In this document: piece after piece, positions 5,232-7,119 of the stretch | Layout: each line of letters starts with the position of its first letter | Position numbering within the stretch: the stretch's first letter is position 1 | Assembly: GCA_002732015.1 (NCBI GenBank) | Contig: PCCU01000038.1 | Span: forward strand, 1 to 7,119 | Direction of reading: 5' to 3' | Source of the DNA: Candidatus Pelagibacterales bacterium | GTDB lineage: Bacteria; Pseudomonadota; Alphaproteobacteria; TMED109 | Length of the DNA: 7,119 nucleotides | Position numbers and translations under genes: made by a program | The notes under the pieces: model-generated | Databases searched by the model: none | What the model was told of the DNA's origin: nothing | Seen by the model: only the letters and a program-made list of their open reading frames with translations

Positions 5232-5928
5232 GCCATCCACCATCAACATCTATTGTAGTACCTGTAATAAAATCATTCTGGATAGCAAATAATATTGCCT
5301 GCGCAACTTCTTCAGCTTTTCCAGCCCTAGGAATTAAGTTTTCTTTGGTAACTTTTTTATAGAATTCTTCTCTCTCGCTTCCTTCTAAAGGAACCATGGG
5401 CGTATCTATTATACCAGGAGAAACAACGTTTATTCTGATAGGCATAATTTCAGAAGCAATTGATTTAGAGAACGCTTCTACAGCTCCCCCTACCGAAGCC
5501 AAGGCTATTTGTCCTGGCTTACATTTTCTTGCAGGACTACCACTCACTAAAACTACACAGCCATTTTTACTTAAATTTTGCAAACCATATCTAACTGAAT
5601 TTGTATATCCCCACAGTTTTTTAAAAGAATTTCTATATCCTTCAAGGTCCATTTTCATAAAGGGCCCAATTGCTCTTTCCCCTCCAGTAGCAGCGTTAAT
5701 TAAAATATCATAGCGTCCTATCTTTTCAAAAAAAGAAACTAATTTACTTTCATCTAATACATCCATTTTAACTAATTCTATATTTGAATTACTCAATAAT
5801 GATTTTTCTGGATTTCTACTGATAGAATAAATATGTTTAGCATTCATTTCAGATAACATACTAGTAGTAGCAAGTCCTATTCCAGAAGTGCCGCCAAAAA
5901 TAACAATTCGTTTATCACGTACATTCAT
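5221..5928 (-). CDS. Atypical short-chain dehydrogenase/reductase lacking YxxxK
   Basis: The 235-residue protein has the SDR Rossmann fold: GGTSGIG (12-18) for the dinucleotide, MDVLDE (55-60), INAATGG (77-83) in place of NNAG, VLVSGSPARK (126-135) with the position-129 or -131 serine, RINVVSPGIIDTPM (165-178), and FITGTTIDVDGGW (220-232) at the end. Arg38 in SISRNP (35-40) after the second strand suggests NADP(H). The Tyr-x-x-x-Lys catalytic motif is absent: IALASVGGAVEAF (141-153) stands where YxASKAAVEAF is expected, putting Leu143 at the Tyr and Gly147 at the Lys. Similar 'ALAAVGGAVEAF' forms occur in a recognised divergent SDR group, so this looks like a family trait rather than decay, and the reaction is unknown. 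ATG at 5928 has no Shine-Dalgarno; TATAAA lies six bases upstream. The gene follows the DUF4177-like gene by 30 bases and overlaps the dehydrogenase gene's tail by 11. Confidence 0.86.
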   Translation of the reverse strand: MNVRDKRIVIFGGTSGIGLATTSMLSEMNAKHIYSISRNPEKSLLSNSNIELVKMDVLDESKLVSFFEKIGRYDILINAATGGERAIGPFMKMDLEGYRNSFKKLWGYTNSVRYGLQNLSKNGCVVLVSGSPARKCKPGQIALASVGGAVEAFSKSIASEIMPIRINVVSPGIIDTPMVPLEGSEREEFYKKVTKENLIPRAGKAEEVAQAILFAIQNDFITGTTIDVDGGWLNS

Positions 5929-5934
5929 AGCGTT

Positions 5935-5940
5935 TTTATA
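5935..5940 (-). promoter_or_regulatory. -10-like TATAAA before the SDR gene
   Basis: On the minus strand TATAAA sits six bases before the ATG at 5928, inside the 30-base gap after the DUF4177-like gene, and no Shine-Dalgarno is present. It could give a leaderless SDR transcript separate from the upstream gene, or be chance. Confidence 0.28.
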
Positions 5941-5958
5941 ACAGATTATTTATAACTT

Positions 5959-6183
5959 TCAAATTCTTTCTTTTTTAAGAAAGAATGTCCTTAAAAATTC
6001 GCCGTTATTCTTATATTTATCATCTAATATTGGTTCAGTTATAACATTTACTAACTCGTATCCTTCTTTTCCAAAGTCACTTAAAATTTCCTCAACCTCA
6101 TAATTTTGCCTACTTCTTTTTTGTATATTTTTATCATGTAGGTTATATGTATATTGTTTTATTCTGTATTCCCAAAGTCTCAT
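5959..6183 (-). CDS. Small DUF4177-like protein
   Basis: This 74-residue protein begins MRLWEYRIKQY and has LSDFGKEGYELVNVI at residues 34-48, then a final strand GEFLRTFFLKKE. That order, WEYKV at the start, 'LxxLGxEGWELVxV' in the middle and a closing 'FKR' strand, is the pattern of DUF4177 proteins, small cytoplasmic alpha/beta proteins of unknown role. Here the usual Trp of EGWEL is Tyr (EGYEL). A strong ribosome-binding site, AGGAG about five bases before the ATG at 6183, makes it a real gene in spite of its size. It is the first gene of a probable two-gene unit with the SDR and is divergent from azlC across 94 bases. The family's function is not known, and nothing in the neighbourhood settles it. 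Confidence 0.75.
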   Translation of the reverse strand: MRLWEYRIKQYTYNLHDKNIQKRSRQNYEVEEILSDFGKEGYELVNVITEPILDDKYKNNGEFLRTFFLKKERI

Positions 6184-6205
6184 AACACTCCTAATCTTTA
6201 AAATA

Positions 6206-6227
6206 ATTAATAATTATATTTATTAAT
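6206..6227. repeat. 8-bp inverted repeat in the DUF4177/azlC divergent gap
   Basis: ATTAATAA at 6206-6213 is mirrored by TTATTAAT at 6220-6227 with a six-base spacer. Its position between two divergent starts is where an operator would be expected, but it is made of A and T only and could be chance. No regulator gene lies nearby. Confidence 0.25.
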
Positions 6228-6277
6228 ATTACAGTTTATTTAAAATAATTTTTAAATAGTTTTTTATTTTTATAATT

Positions 6278-6976
6278 ATGTCTACTACTAAATATTATAT
6301 AAAAGGAATTAAAGGTGCGATTGGCGTTCCTGTCATTGGTTTAGGCTTAAGCATGTTTACGTTTGGGGCTTACTTAAATAGTTCTGAATTTAATATATTG
6401 CAAAGCTTTCTATCGACATTCTTTGCTTTCGCATTGCCAGGGCAATTTGTTATGACAGAAACTTTATTATCTGGAGGAAATTTATTAAATATTTTTTTTG
6501 CTGTATTATTTACTAATGCGAGGTTATTTCCTATGACCATGCATATAATACCTACTATTAAAACCAACAAAGTAAGATTATGGAAATATTTTATATTATG
6601 TCATTTTATTGCGGTAACTGCTTGGATAAATTATATATCAGTTTATAAATCAATTAGTTTTAGTAAAAGATACCAATACTTTTTTGGGCTAGCTGGTTCA
6701 TTATGGCTAAGTTCAGTAATATTTACTATGCTTGGTTTTATTTTTTCTTCAACAGTTAGCTATAAACTATTAATAGCTTTAGTTTTTTTTAACCCCATGT
6801 ATTTTTTAATTATGACTGTAAAAAATTTAGTAAATAAACAGTTAATTATCGTTTTTTGTTTATCTGTCATTTTAACACCCTTGTTGTATATATTATTAAA
6901 TGATTGGGGTGTAATGATATCAGGATTATTTTCAGGAACCTTAGTATTTATTTTATTTAGGAAAAAAAAAGCATGA
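6278..6976 (+). CDS. azlC: AzlC family amino-acid exporter, large subunit
   Basis: The 232-residue protein is the family's usual length and almost wholly hydrophobic, with about six to seven membrane segments. The N-terminal part KGIKGAIGVPVIGLGLSMFTFG (9-30) matches AzlC 'G..aglP.alg...fG', followed by SFLSTFFAFALPGQFV (43-58) and the conserved VLFTNARLFPMTMHIIP (76-92), equivalent to 'l.vNaRhllyg..l.p'. AzlC works with the small AzlD subunit to export branched-chain amino acids or their analogues (the pair confers 4-azaleucine resistance in Bacillus; BrnFE in Corynebacterium and YgaZH in E. coli are relatives). The pairing with azlD right behind supports the call strongly. ATG at 6278 has no recognisable Shine-Dalgarno sequence; the 94-base gap upstream is A/T-rich. 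The exact substrate cannot be told. The last codons include a run of nine A. Confidence 0.86.
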   Translation: MSTTKYYIKGIKGAIGVPVIGLGLSMFTFGAYLNSSEFNILQSFLSTFFAFALPGQFVMTETLLSGGNLLNIFFAVLFTNARLFPMTMHIIPTIKTNKVRLWKYFILCHFIAVTAWINYISVYKSISFSKRYQYFFGLAGSLWLSSVIFTMLGFIFSSTVSYKLLIALVFFNPMYFLIMTVKNLVNKQLIIVFCLSVILTPLLYILLNDWGVMISGLFSGTLVFILFRKKKA

Positions 6977-7119
6977 ATGAAAATATTTATATTGCAATAC
7001 TCATTGCAGCAATTGCTACTTATTTATGTAGAGCATCAGGCGTAGTATTTTCAAAAAAAATAGATATAAAATCTAATTTTTTCATCTGGATAGAGTACAT
7101 CTCAATGGGAATAATAATA
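6973..7119 (+). CDS. azlD: AzlD family exporter, small subunit, N-terminal part
   Basis: The frame opens with ATG at 6973, overlapping the azlC stop in ATGA, and stays open for 49 residues to the window edge. It begins MNENIYIAILIAAIATYLCR and contains RASGVVFSKK and a second hydrophobic stretch (FIWIEYISMGIII). This matches AzlD, about 100 residues with four membrane segments, whose first helix ends 'aalaTYlxRxxG'. The four-base overlap is the usual azlC-azlD arrangement and implies translational coupling; AGGA lies about ten bases before the ATG inside azlC. A second ATG at 6977 is in another frame. The C-terminal half is not in the window. Confidence 0.83.
   Translation, partial: MNENIYIAILIAAIATYLCRASGVVFSKKIDIKSNFFIWIEYISMGIII

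Noticed and set aside
5396..5713. Plus-strand open frame opposite the SDR gene
   Set aside because: It lies wholly within the SDR gene, which has clear family motifs; the antisense translation has none.
6370..6570. Minus-strand open frame opposite azlC
   Set aside because: It is the antisense shadow of a membrane protein gene confirmed by family motifs and by azlD behind it.

Overview
The window is very AT-rich (by eye about a quarter G+C) and densely packed: 13 complete or partial protein genes, gaps mostly under 100 bases, and short overlaps between neighbours. Codon choice is strongly A/T-ending throughout. This, with the mix of protein families (fluoroacetate-dehalogenase-type hydrolase, PQQ-type sugar dehydrogenase, AzlC/AzlD exporter, CBS-pair protein ending in an alphaproteobacterial-looking tail), suggests a streamlined marine alphaproteobacterium of the SAR11/HIMB59 type. 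That placement is an inference; there is no rRNA or other marker gene in the window. I saw no tRNA, CRISPR array, insertion sequence, integrase or phage gene.

Layout. 1-1270 (minus): an alpha/beta hydrolase with the full active-site set of fluoroacetate dehalogenases, then a small membrane protein starting one base after its stop, then an SRAP (YedK/HMCES) abasic-site protein cut by the window edge. 1394-2224 (minus): a CBS-domain-pair protein followed by a short ribosome hibernation factor. 2262-3171 (minus): two tandem, related, small exported proteins with four matching cysteines, belonging to no family I can name with confidence. 3256-3627 (plus): a MazG/DR2231-like nucleotide pyrophosphohydrolase, divergent from the exported pair. 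3654-4115 (minus): a VOC (glyoxalase/dioxygenase fold) protein, divergent over 42 bases from 4158-5231 (plus), an exported PQQ-dependent aldose dehydrogenase (YliI/Asd-like). 5221-6183 (minus): a DUF4177-like small protein and an SDR-fold protein whose Tyr-x-x-x-Lys catalytic pair is missing. 6278-7119 (plus): azlC and the start of azlD.

How they fit together. Most of this is ordinary housekeeping and small-molecule metabolism, with no evident multi-gene defence or mobile system. Plausible working units are the AzlCD exporter, the CBS/HPF pair (energy or nucleotide sensing next to ribosome dormancy, an inference from adjacency only) and the dehalogenase-membrane protein-SRAP run. The items most worth a second look are the tandem exported paralogues, the intact dehalogenase site, the SDR with a degenerate active site, and a recurring -10-like hexamer six bases before start codons that lack a Shine-Dalgarno sequence.
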